A DNA stretch of 64,000 nt from positions 29,006-93,005 of the forward strand of contig QYLO01000006.1 in the NCBI GenBank assembly GCA_022766165.1. The letters run 5' to 3'. The notes under the pieces were generated by a model. The model made no database searches. It saw nothing but the letters and a program-made list of their open reading frames with translations, and was not told the origin of the DNA. Below are positions 56,365 through 64,000 of the stretch, piece after piece. The position numbers and the translations under genes were made by a program. Within the stretch, counting starts at the first letter, position 1. Each line of letters opens with the position of its first letter. Source of the DNA: Candidatus Electrothrix gigas (GTDB taxonomy: Bacteria > Desulfobacterota > Desulfobulbia > Desulfobulbales > Desulfobulbaceae).

Positions 56365-57261
56365 TTACAGATCTAACCAGGACTCAGAAAAGATTGCCTG
56401 ACCAGAAAGACAGCGAAAGGTCTTATAATGCTCAAGCGCAGCTCCTTCCAAGCCTGCTGGATCTGGCATATCACCATCCATCATGCTATGCACCATATCC
56501 ACTAGATCCTGTTGTTCGCCCTTGCAGATAGCCATCAGGTCTTCATCATAGGAGTTGACAATAGCTGTACTGATACCGTATTTCATCAACATGATCAGAT
56601 AGGTACGATCAAGATATTTGCGCAGGTTTTCGGCAACACCGTTAGATACATTGGACAGGCCAACTGTGGAGCCAGCACCAGGGGCAATATCTGGCAGCAT
56701 CATCATAAATTCCAATCCTGACGCAATTTGATCTGCACCCAAAGTCATGGGAGTTCCAATGGGATCAAAGAGAATTTTTTCGTTAGGAATACCTGCCTCA
56801 TTCATAGCCATCATCAGATCAACAGCCATAGCAGCACGCTCATTAGAGTCACGCGGCATACCGTCTGGCCCCCAAAGCAGTGCGATAACATTACATTTTG
56901 CTTCAGCAGCTACCGGAATAAGTGCTTCCATGCGTTCTGGTTGCGCTGAAATGGAGTTCATAATAGCGGCTTCCTTGTTTTTAACCACCTGAAAACCAGC
57001 AATCATAGCATCCGTATTGGTGGTATCCAAGCACAGTGGTGTGTCTACTGTCTCTTCTACAGTCTGTACAACCCAAGGCATCAACTCAGTGCCATCTTTC
57101 CGTGCTGGTCCAATATTGAGGTCCAGATAGGAAGCTCCAGCAGCAGTCTCTTCTTTTGCCATCTCCTGAATCGGTCCTTGAATACGATCTTTCATGGCTG
57201 AACCGCTTCGATTTCCCATGATGTTGATGCTTTCGGCGATACCTTTTACCGTCATTGCCAT
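56365..57261 (-). CDS. acsE: Methyltetrahydrofolate:corrinoid methyltransferase (AcsE-type)
   Basis: The 298-residue protein has the dihydropteroate-synthase-like barrel of AcsE: GNRSGSAMKDRI at the start, AGASYLDLNIGPARKD (about 42-57) and DTTNTDAMIAGF. AcsE passes the methyl group of methyl-H4folate to the corrinoid iron-sulfur protein in the Wood-Ljungdahl pathway. AGGAG is upstream of the ATG. The rest of the pathway is not in the window, and a related methyltransferase role is possible. It suits an anaerobe that uses B12 heavily. Confidence 0.9.
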   Translation of the reverse strand: MAMTVKGIAESINIMGNRSGSAMKDRIQGPIQEMAKEETAAGASYLDLNIGPARKDGTELMPWVVQTVEETVDTPLCLDTTNTDAMIAGFQVVKNKEAAIMNSISAQPERMEALIPVAAEAKCNVIALLWGPDGMPRDSNERAAMAVDLMMAMNEAGIPNEKILFDPIGTPMTLGADQIASGLEFMMMLPDIAPGAGSTVGLSNVSNGVAENLRKYLDRTYLIMLMKYGISTAIVNSYDEDLMAICKGEQQDLVDMVHSMMDGDMPDPAGLEGAALEHYKTFRCLSGQAIFSESWLDL

Positions 57262-57661
57262 TTGCGTTCTCCTTTGATTATCCTTTGATTAAATTAATTC
57301 GGAAAAAATTTACCCGATAATGTTATTTTATTTTATGTTTCAAACAACCAGTTATTTTTTATTTTTTTACATCTCAAGCCAACGGAAATATTGTACTCAT
57401 GTACATAAGCTACGGACTGGAAAAAGAGAAGTGGAAAAAATCAGTTCGATAATTAATCGCATTTTAGGGTATTTGTCAATCAACAATTTTCTCTGTCACC
57501 TTTTTAGCTCGAAAAACAAAAGGAAAACATGTCTTCTGCTTCCCGTTGCAACAACCTTATCGATCGCAGCCCCTCTGAAAACAGAGGGGGGTACTCAACA
57601 ACAGAACGTTGCGTATAACTCGTGCATCGTGCAATTTGTAATTTGCAGTTGTAACGGAACA
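57262..57661. other. Intergenic region between dnaN and acsE
   Basis: No gene is visible in these 400 bases, and both neighbours are on the minus strand. It is AT-rich on the acsE side. Nothing specific was identified. Confidence 0.4.
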
Positions 57662-58804
57662 TCAATTAATTTTCATCGGCATAATAATTCCAAGAAATCC
57701 CTCATCCTCTTCTGACGTAATAAGGCATGGGCTTTCACTGGAGCTGATCGATGCCTGAATATTTTCTCCCTCCATAACCTGAAGTCCTTCCATGAAAAAA
57801 CGACAGTTAAACCCCATAGATAATTTTTCTCCGGTATACTCAATTGCAATCTCATCTCTTGCTGAACCAAAATCAGCATGTTCAGAGGTCAGGACCAGTT
57901 GGTCCTTATCCAGCTCAAATCGAATGGCATGAAAGACATCTTCTGTAAAGAGGTTGATTCGTTTTAATGCCTCAAGAAAGAGCATCTTATTAATAACAAT
58001 ATTGTATTCTTTCGGGATAATACGTAGAATATTTTCAAAATCAGGAAACTCTCCCTGCATGAGCATAATCACGAGCAGGGCATCGTCGCTTTTTAAGACA
58101 ATCTTTTTTTCCTCAATGCCAAACAAAAAATTTCCCTGTTCTTCTCCAAATTTTCGGATCTGCTGTATTCCTCGTCTTGGAATCAAAAGAGAAGTATCAA
58201 AATTTGGCAGCGGTTTTCCCTCTACTTGCCGCTCCATAATACTGAGTCTGTGACCATCTGAGGTAACCATTCGATAGGTTATTTTTTTCTCTTCATTTTC
58301 CTCTTCAATCAGCTGTTGAAAAAGTGCCGCATTGAGCCTGTACACGCTTTCTTTTTCCGTTGATATGGAAAATATTGTTTTATCAATGAGTTCACAGATA
58401 ACCTCGCCTTGAATTTCTACAAGGTCATCTTCGTTACACTGTTCAAACTGTGGAAATTCTTCTGTTATCATTCCGGCAAGCTTATAGGTACTGCTGCCTG
58501 CAGTAATGTTGATCCAATTCTTTTTTCCTTCTTTAAAATTCAAGGTCGGTGATCCTGATTCCCGAGCGAGTTCAAAAAGTTTTTTCGATGGCACAGTCAA
58601 ACTGCCTGTTGCAAAGACTTCAGCCGGAACAGTCTGTCTGAGGCTTATCTCTAAATCTGTTGCTGTAAAAACGATTTCGTTATTTTTCACCTCCATCAGA
58701 ACATTTGACAAGATGGCAAGTGTTCCTTTTTTGTTGGTGATTTGCTGTTGAGCATTAATTGCTCTCAGAAGATCTTCTCGGGCTATATTGAAATGAAACG
58801 GCAT
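57662..58804 (-). CDS. dnaN: DNA polymerase III beta sliding clamp
   Basis: The 380-residue clamp begins MPFHFNIAREDLLRAIN. I start at 58804, eight bases after AAGGAG, not at the ATG 39 bases upstream. Conserved segments are KKLFELARESG and the C-terminal ISSSESPCLIT with IIMPMKIN. The clamp forms a ring dimer that holds polymerase on DNA. dnaA is not in this window, so the usual dnaA-dnaN pair is split. Its divergent partner is cobO, with a DnaA-like box between them. Confidence 0.97.
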   Translation of the reverse strand: MPFHFNIAREDLLRAINAQQQITNKKGTLAILSNVLMEVKNNEIVFTATDLEISLRQTVPAEVFATGSLTVPSKKLFELARESGSPTLNFKEGKKNWINITAGSSTYKLAGMITEEFPQFEQCNEDDLVEIQGEVICELIDKTIFSISTEKESVYRLNAALFQQLIEEENEEKKITYRMVTSDGHRLSIMERQVEGKPLPNFDTSLLIPRRGIQQIRKFGEEQGNFLFGIEEKKIVLKSDDALLVIMLMQGEFPDFENILRIIPKEYNIVINKMLFLEALKRINLFTEDVFHAIRFELDKDQLVLTSEHADFGSARDEIAIEYTGEKLSMGFNCRFFMEGLQVMEGENIQASISSSESPCLITSEEDEGFLGIIMPMKIN

Positions 58805-58929
58805 AATAAGCACTCCTTTTTTATATGAAAGACCAACTTTCATGTTGTTTGTTTTGTGTTGTCCTATCTCGAAAAAGCGGAATAGAGGGCTTTTCTCGGG
58901 ATAAGGTCTCTATATATTAGATTTGACTG

Positions 58930-58938
58930 TTATCAACA
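58930..58938. promoter_or_regulatory. DnaA-like box in the dnaN/cobO gap
   Basis: TTATCAACA differs from the DnaA consensus TTATCCACA by one base. It is about 125 bases upstream of dnaN and would permit control by DnaA. Confidence 0.5.
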
Positions 58939-59000
58939 ATGTTTTAAAATGATTGTCAACAACTTGCTCACAGATTTATTTACATTTTGAGGAAAAAATT

Positions 59001-59525
59001 ATGAAGGAAAAAGGACTGATTCTGATTTTTACAGGTAATGGTAAGGGGAAAACAACAGCCGCTCTTGGTATGACTATGCGGGCAGCAGGCCACGGCATGA
59101 GAACCTGTTTTATTCAGTTCATTAAAGGAAGTTGGAAGTACGGTGAAATGGAAGCAATGGCTCGTTTTCATAAGGAGATCGATTTCCATGTGACTGGAAG
59201 GGGTTTTACTTGGAAATCCGATGATCTTGAAAAAGATAAGGCTGCGGCACGAAAGGCTTGGGAAAAGGCAAAAAAGGTTATTCAGTCAGGGGAGTACCAT
59301 ACCGTTGTACTTGATGAATTCACCTATCTGCTACGTTACGATATCATTGATAAAGAGGATGTTTTAGAGGTTCTTCGTGGAAAACCGGCTGATCTGCATA
59401 TCTGTATCACTGGTCGTGAAGCCTTGGGAGAACTTATTGAGCTTGCTGATTTAGTGACTGAGATGAAGCCAATCAAACATCCTTATCAAAAGGGTGTTAA
59501 GGCACAGAAGGGGATAGAGTTTTGA
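59001..59525 (+). CDS. cobO: Cob(I)alamin adenosyltransferase
   Basis: The 174-residue CobO/BtuR-type enzyme makes adenosylcobalamin from cob(I)alamin and ATP. The P-loop GNGKGKTTAALG is at about residues 12-23; VVLDEFTYLLRY and the C-terminal KHPYQKGVKAQKGIEF are family signatures. The ATG at 59001 has TGAGGA upstream; a more distant start is not needed. Its 3' end lies inside the start of the tandem repeat: the last codons are in the first unit, and a similar stretch begins the second. The cofactor feeds NrdJ here. Confidence 0.95.
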   Translation: MKEKGLILIFTGNGKGKTTAALGMTMRAAGHGMRTCFIQFIKGSWKYGEMEAMARFHKEIDFHVTGRGFTWKSDDLEKDKAAARKAWEKAKKVIQSGEYHTVVLDEFTYLLRYDIIDKEDVLEVLRGKPADLHICITGREALGELIELADLVTEMKPIKHPYQKGVKAQKGIEF

Positions 59526-60062
59526 GAGTTCTGATAGCTTGAATACTTGAGAATGACGTGTTGTGCATAACTTCCGTCCTGCCCCATTCTCTGGAGCGGG
59601 ACAACCAGAGTTTTCAACTTTTGCGAACTTTCATAGCGTTTCCCTTTATTCCCTCTTTTTGAGAAAAACATCCTGCTTGTTACATAGGCAGCATAGGCAC
59701 CTCTGTTGAGAACAGTCCTCTCAGATTTTTTCAAACGGCACAATAAATAGTTTTTTATATATAAACATTATTATTGTTGTTGGGGTGTTGATAATGTTGG
59801 TAACTAACTTAACTATCTGTTTTTACTAAAATTCAATTGTTAATAACTTGTTGATAACTCTGTTAATAAAATGTTAATAACAGTTGGCCGAAAAAGTTAT
59901 TAACAAGTTATCAACAGGGTTATTAACATTTTATTAACAATTCACCCTGACGATAAAAATGGGGAAATATAGCGGTGGGAAAAGTGTAAAAACTATTGAT
60001 TTGGTGGTAAAAATAAAGAAAAGGTTTTCCCAACAGGGAAGGGGGGAGAGAGATTACAGCGT
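59508..60062. repeat. Tandem origin repeat, copy A
   Basis: About 555 bases running from the last codons of cobO. Copy B repeats nearly the whole segment, with an offset of 540-554 that varies through small indels. This copy has the box TGTGCATAA (59562-59570), one mismatch from the reverse DnaA consensus. Confidence 0.9.
59838..59939. promoter_or_regulatory. Inverted array of eight DnaA-like boxes, copy A
   Basis: Four boxes read leftward (TGTTAATAA, TGTTGATAA, TGTTAATAA, TGTTAATAA at 59838, 59849, 59861, 59872) and four read rightward (TTATTAACA, TTATCAACA, TTATTAACA, TTATTAACA at 59897, 59908, 59920, 59931). Gaps are 2-3-2 bases in each set, so boxes recur every 11-12 bases on one face of the helix. 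Confidence 0.85.
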
Positions 60063-60618
60063 AAAAAGGGGGATAGAGTTCTGATGACTTGAATGACGTG
60101 TTGTGGATAACTCCTGTCCTGCCCCCATACTCTACATTCTCTGGAGCGGGACAACCAGAGTTTTCAACTTTTGCGAACTTTCATAGTGTTTCCCTTTATT
60201 CCCTCTTTTTGAGAAAAACATCCTGCTTGTTACATAGGCAGCATAGGCACCTCTGTTGAGAACAGTCCTCTCAGATTTTTTCAAACGGCACAATAAATAA
60301 TTTTTTATATATAAACATTATTGTTGTTGTTGGGGTGTTGATAATGTTGGCAACTAACTTAACCGCCTGTTTTTATTGAAATTCAATTGTTAATAACTTG
60401 TTGATAACTCTGTTAATAAAATGTTAATAAAAGTTGGCCAAAAAAGTTATTAACAAGTTATCAACAGGGTTATTAACATTTTATTAACAATTCACCCTGA
60501 CGATAAAAATGGGGAAATATAGCGGTGGAGAAAGTGTAAAAACTACTGATTTGGTGGTGAAAATAAAGAAAAGGTTTTCCCAACAGGGAAGGGGGGAGGG
60601 AGATTACAGCGTAAAAAG
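60063..60618. repeat. Tandem origin repeat, copy B
   Basis: The second unit begins at GGGGGATAGAGTT and ends at GCGTAAAAAG. It holds a perfect reverse DnaA box, TGTGGATAA (60102-60110), which copy A lacks. A few other bases differ. Confidence 0.9.
60388..60489. promoter_or_regulatory. Inverted array of eight DnaA-like boxes, copy B
   Basis: The same eight boxes and spacing as in copy A, 550 bases further on. A single TGTTGATAA box lies upstream at 60336-60344. The boxes are conserved exactly while flanking bases differ, hinting at selection on them. Confidence 0.85.
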
Positions 60619-60759
60619 AAGGAGAGGGAGAGTGCGCTGAAAGCTTGAATGAGTTATTTCTCCAAGCTCCATCATGACGTCAGTACCCAAGCAGAGAGCC
60701 TTAGATACTTGGGTACCAACGATTATGTGCAGATGTGCAGACGCACAGTTTTATTTTGT

Positions 60760-61302
60760 TTACTTTGCGCTGTCCGTAGGATAGTCAGCTCCCTTCCAGG
60801 CAAAGATGCCGCCAGGATAACGCAATACCTTGCTGTAGCCGAGTTTTTTCGCCCAGAGTGCGCCGTTATGACTGCGGGTGCATTTGACAAAACCACAGTA
60901 CACCACAACGGTTTTATTTTTATCCGGCCCCAGCAGAGCGACATAATCATCCTGGCTTTTGTTAGCGGTTTCCTTGCTGTCCCAGGTTTCCATCAAGGGG
61001 ATGGGAAAGAGAAACTGTTTTGCCCCAGGAATATGGTTTTTCTGATAGCTGTCCTTGTATGGCATGGTGTCGATGATCAAAATATCCTGCTCTGAGTCCA
61101 TGAGTTTTTTTAACTCCGCAGTGGTGATCAAATCGTAACCGCCCTGCACGGTCTCACGGGCCAGCTTCACTGCTCCCTGCTCCTTTTCCAGCTCCTTTTC
61201 AAACTTGTTTTTGCCAAATCCAAAGGCTGAGGCCGAGGTTGCGCTCAGGGTGAGCAAGGCTCCAACCGTTGTCCATACAAGCAGTTTTTTCATGTCATAC
61301 AT
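60760..61302 (-). CDS. Exported rhodanese-domain protein
   Basis: The 180-residue protein has a signal peptide (about 1-26, cleavage near ASA) and a rhodanese domain. The active-site cysteine is probably in VVVYCGFVKCTRS (about residues 133-145), where two cysteines are close. Rhodaneses carry sulfane sulfur, a good fit for a sulfur-cycling organism. The start at 61302 has AGGAG six bases upstream. It is near the origin on the minus strand. Confidence 0.87.
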   Translation of the reverse strand: MYDMKKLLVWTTVGALLTLSATSASAFGFGKNKFEKELEKEQGAVKLARETVQGGYDLITTAELKKLMDSEQDILIIDTMPYKDSYQKNHIPGAKQFLFPIPLMETWDSKETANKSQDDYVALLGPDKNKTVVVYCGFVKCTRSHNGALWAKKLGYSKVLRYPGGIFAWKGADYPTDSAK

Positions 61303-61376
61303 ACTATTCTCCTTTGATAAATGTAGAGGGTATTAATAGGATATTGTTTTCCCGTTGTTTTGGGATTTTTTAGCGT

Positions 61377-61922
61377 TTATGTTGAGCAAAAGGGAAATCT
61401 TCTGAACACAGCTAGGCTGTTCAGGGGTATGGCTGTAACGGCTGTAACAAAACGATACCAGTAAAGAAAGAGACAGCCTATGAACATGAACACGTCCCGG
61501 TACAGGGCTTGGTACAGGGTATGCGTGCTGTGCGGCTGTTGTTCTCCAGGGCCGAAACAACCGCAGTCCACGTCAAGGTCGAGTTGAATACCGTAAAGAA
61601 GCACGGCAATAAACAGGAGCAAGAGCAGCGTGATTCCGGTCAGGCCGCCACGCAGGTCCAGCAACAGGGCAAGGGCTGCAAGCAGTTCTGCTGTCACCAG
61701 CAAGAGTGCTGCTGGGAAGAGAAAGCCTTCCGGGAGCAGTCCATAATCGCTGATGGTCTGCGCAAATGAGGGCAGGGCAATGAGCTTGCTACCGCCTGCA
61801 TAGAGGAAAAGACTGCTGATCAGCACACGGATGCTGTGGTATCCCCAGCGCAAAAGCCGGCGGACAAAAGGTAGATCGCTTCTGTACAGGGAGAAGGACT
61901 GGAAAAGAGGTGGTCGCTTCAT
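61377..61922 (-). CDS. MauE/DoxX-like membrane protein
   Basis: The 181-residue protein has about four hydrophobic helices and a Cys-containing loop DVDCGCFGPGE between helices 3 and 4, as in MauE-type membrane proteins linked to disulfide chemistry. The fit with the thioredoxin and rhodanese genes in this window is suggestive. It starts near the end of the tight 75-base gap before the rhodanese gene. The function is inferred from family only. Confidence 0.75.
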   Translation of the reverse strand: MKRPPLFQSFSLYRSDLPFVRRLLRWGYHSIRVLISSLFLYAGGSKLIALPSFAQTISDYGLLPEGFLFPAALLLVTAELLAALALLLDLRGGLTGITLLLLLFIAVLLYGIQLDLDVDCGCFGPGEQQPHSTHTLYQALYRDVFMFIGCLFLYWYRFVTAVTAIPLNSLAVFRRFPFCST

Positions 61923-62335
61923 TTTTCGCTTATCTGGTAATGTTCAGCCTGAGCCTGCATCGGCGGGCAGTTCATTCCTGCATCACGAATAATGAAACCC
62001 GAAAGGGGGTGGGTTCAGAGAGACAGCAAAGGAAATGCCAGCACGGTCAGCCCACCCAACCTAGGCGGCCTTGTCAGACAATTTCTTCAGTATCTTGTTG
62101 GTAAGTTCATTATGGTTTCAATTGATTGATAAAGGTAAAAGGTATGTGTGTACAGCAGCTATAAAACAGATTCTCTGCACAGTCAAGGAAAAAGCCTTGG
62201 TAGATTGGTAGAGCATTCGAGTACGAGAGAGGTATTTTAGAGCTATTTTCAGTGGAGAAGTGCGACCTATCAGTGTATGTTGATGGTGTTTATTGATTGA
62301 TGATATATGATATACGCCGGAACAAAGGAAGTGAT
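61923..62335. other. Intergenic region between the MauE-like and TPR genes
   Basis: The two flanking genes diverge across about 410 bases. No promoter or other element is obvious. A good ribosome-binding site, AAAGGAAGTGAT-ATG, belongs to the TPR gene. Confidence 0.4.
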
Positions 62336-63631
62336 ATGGAATATCTTGCTGACATATTGCAGTATTTCAAGGACCACCCGGAAGTGACCTGGAGCGGAGC
62401 CGGGTTGACTGGGCTTGCTGTTCTCTACTTTCCCGTTGCCAAGCTGTTCGGTTCGTTGTTTCGCAAGGATGAGGGTTCGTCAGTCAGTAATACCTTCACC
62501 CACAGCGGCAGTGGTAATCAGAACGTTGCTCAAGGCCCGAACGCCATTGGTATGCAGGAGAAGGTGATGCAGAAGATAGGCGGAGACGGTAACATCTGCT
62601 CCGGTAGCGGTAATGTGACGGTGAACAACAATCCCGGAGTTCCCTCGGAGTTGCTTGCCAAGTACGCTGAGTATGCTGAAGAGCTGGGCGCAACCAAGCA
62701 GCTCATCCGCACCTTCCTTGGTACGCTGCTGAAAGAGAAAATCCCCCGTGACCAGTGGGATGCCAAGCTACGGGAGATAGCTGCCACCCACAAGGAACTG
62801 CTTGACCGACTGGCAACCGTGCAGTCGGAAGATCCAGAGGTGCAGCGGCTCAAGTGGAAGGCTGGGCAGGCCATTGCGGCGGGTGAGTACGGTAAGGCTG
62901 AAGAACTGCTGAACCAAGCCGAGGCCCTTGACTTGAAGGCCATTGAGCAGATGGAGAAGATGGCCAAGCAGCGGCGTATCTCTGCGGCAAAGACCAATGC
63001 GGACCAGGCTAACTTGCAGGAAGTGCAGTTGCGCTATGCCAAGGCTGCTGAGTACTGGCAAAAGGCGGCTGACCTGTTGCCGGAGACGGAGAAGAAGGAT
63101 CGGGCGTACTATCTGAACGCAGCAGGCTATGACCTGCGCCAACTTTCTCGCTCTACTGAAGCAAAGCCCCTCTACGAGCAGAGCCTAACCCTGTACCGAG
63201 AGATCGGTGACCGAGCTGGAGAAGGCACCACCCTGAGCAACATGGGTGCGCTTCATCATGCACGGGGCGACTATGCCACGGCCCTCAAGTATCTGGAGCA
63301 GAGCCTTGCCATCAGGCAAGAGATTGGCGATAGGGCTGGCGAAGGCACCACCCTGAACAATATCAGCCAGATTTACGATGCACAGGGCGACTACGACACA
63401 GCCCTCAAGTATCTGAACCAGAGCCTTGCCATCAGGCAAGAGATTGGCGATAGGGCTGGCGAAGGCACGAACCTGAACAACATCAGCCAGATTTACGATG
63501 CACGAGGCGACTACGACAAAGCCCTGAAGTATCTGGAGTACAGCTTGGGCATTATGCAGGAGATCGGGGCTAAGGTGAAAGAGGCGGTCATAAGCTGGAA
63601 CATCGGTCTGCTATACCAAGATCGGGTGTGA
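62336..63631 (+). CDS. TPR-repeat protein with N-terminal membrane-like segment
   Basis: The 431-residue protein starts at 62336, with AAAGGA upstream. Around residues 16-36 is a hydrophobic stretch. A Gly/Asn/Ser-rich part (about 50-100; GSGNQNVAQG, GSGNVTVNNN) follows, then a helical region and three or more TPR motifs (about 270-425; EIGDRAGEGTTLNNI and similar, in nearly identical units). TPRs bind protein partners. The GSGN-type motif is seen in some conflict-related or NLR-like proteins, which is only a hint. An ISKra4-like fragment is just downstream. Confidence 0.8.
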   Translation: MEYLADILQYFKDHPEVTWSGAGLTGLAVLYFPVAKLFGSLFRKDEGSSVSNTFTHSGSGNQNVAQGPNAIGMQEKVMQKIGGDGNICSGSGNVTVNNNPGVPSELLAKYAEYAEELGATKQLIRTFLGTLLKEKIPRDQWDAKLREIAATHKELLDRLATVQSEDPEVQRLKWKAGQAIAAGEYGKAEELLNQAEALDLKAIEQMEKMAKQRRISAAKTNADQANLQEVQLRYAKAAEYWQKAADLLPETEKKDRAYYLNAAGYDLRQLSRSTEAKPLYEQSLTLYREIGDRAGEGTTLSNMGALHHARGDYATALKYLEQSLAIRQEIGDRAGEGTTLNNISQIYDAQGDYDTALKYLNQSLAIRQEIGDRAGEGTNLNNISQIYDARGDYDKALKYLEYSLGIMQEIGAKVKEAVISWNIGLLYQDRV

Positions 63632-63654
63632 TTAAAAGTGCGGTTTTTGACACC

Positions 63655-64000
63655 TTACGCCGCTCTTTTTATATTATCCCAATACTTTTCCCAGTACCCG
63701 TCTGCACGATCAACTCTCAGGGCGAGCATGATCCGGGCATTTTCCGGTGTCCACCATGCACCGGCTATTTTCAGACGCTCCTGAATAATATATCGATGCG
63801 CACTCTCTATTTCGCCTGAACCAATGGGTAGACCTCTGACTTGAGCACCTAGATAATCGAATTGTCCCGGACGATTGTGTAGATAACGCAGGCAGCTCCG
63901 TACAGGAGCATGTTGATCTTCAGTTTCTTCAGGCTCAAGATGCGGCTTTAACGATTCTTTCACCTCTTCCACCCGCCCCTCTTTCAGTAATGCCTTCTGC
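63655..64000 (-). CDS. ISKra4-like transposase, C-terminal part, 5' end beyond the window
   Basis: The frame is open to the window edge and stops at 63655. Residues such as GLPIGSGEIESAHRYIIQE, AGAWWTPENARIML and DRADGYWEKYW match the C-terminus of ISKra4-family transposases. Whether the gene is intact to the right cannot be seen. The stop is about 25 bases past the TPR gene stop, so an insertion-sequence end should lie near 63632-63654. Confidence 0.85.
   Translation of the reverse strand, partial: QKALLKEGRVEEVKESLKPHLEPEETEDQHAPVRSCLRYLHNRPGQFDYLGAQVRGLPIGSGEIESAHRYIIQERLKIAGAWWTPENARIMLALRVDRADGYWEKYWDNIKRAA

Larger units (their letters stand above)
59526..60650. other. Probable chromosomal replication origin (oriC), tandemly duplicated
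   Basis: The region lies between cobO and the rhodanese gene with no gene inside. It has two nearly identical units of about 555 bases, each with an inverted array of eight 9-bp DnaA-like boxes, a further single TGTTGATAA, and an AT-rich stretch ending in TTTTTTATATATAAACATTA that could unwind. dnaN is next door. To the left all genes from 49 to 59 kb read leftward, as expected beside an origin. The core evidence is motif and position; replication was not measured. Confidence 0.8.

Overview
This window is a contiguous piece of a bacterial chromosome, most likely from a Gram-negative sulfur-cycling Desulfobacterota, with the Desulfobulbales (the order that includes the cable bacteria) as the best guess. 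The inference rests on gene content: an F1 operon in the order b'-b-delta-alpha-gamma-beta-epsilon with no a or c subunit next to it, an AcsE-type methyl-H4folate:corrinoid methyltransferase, a B12-dependent ribonucleotide reductase, CobO, QueH, LptF and WaaF. No rRNA or species marker is present, so this placement is inference.

Layout. 1-8.6 kb is an accessory block, all on the minus strand: a truncated P1B-like metal ATPase, a type III polyketide synthase, a serine-type sulfatase lipoprotein, an arylsulfotransferase-like propeller and two paralogous U32-like Fe-S proteins. A perfect 33-bp inverted repeat, part of a small MITE-like element, brackets four of these genes. I read the block as a possible oxygen-independent pathway for a hydroxylated and sulfated phenolic product; this is the strongest candidate for an undescribed system. 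8.8-14.9 kb is the ATP synthase operon. 15-22 kb holds a SLOG-like protein, CmoB, an IS200/IS605 insertion, an ABC-exporter permease, WaaF, a catalase-family protein and tRNA-Arg. 22-34.8 kb is housekeeping: PAP2 phosphatase, LptF (with an unusual metal-binding tail), M23 peptidase, RNase G, HolA, ClpS-ClpA, a transglutaminase-like protein and RdgB.

35-37.8 kb is repeat-rich: an 11-bp tandem array before a tyrosine phosphatase, and a ricin-type lectin gene between direct repeats. 37.9-42.5 kb is one NrdJ gene interrupted by two inteins, one of them exactly at the catalytic radical cysteine, with a possible NrdR operator pair upstream. 43-46.5 kb has a thiamine-binding-type protein, an SH3 protein, two tRNA-Ser genes, a NifA-like sigma-54 activator and QueH. 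A 13-repeat secreted propeller-like protein follows at 47.2-49.3 kb.

From 49.4 to 58.8 kb every gene is on the minus strand (polA, a thioredoxin-like protein, galE, an MT-A70 methyltransferase, a class II DAHP synthase, acsE, dnaN). This fits leftward replication away from a DnaA-box-rich region at 59.5-60.6 kb. That region looks like the chromosomal origin and is a tandem duplication of about 555 bp, each copy carrying an inverted eight-box array. A rhodanese, a MauE/DoxX-like membrane protein, a TPR protein and a truncated ISKra4-like transposase complete the window.
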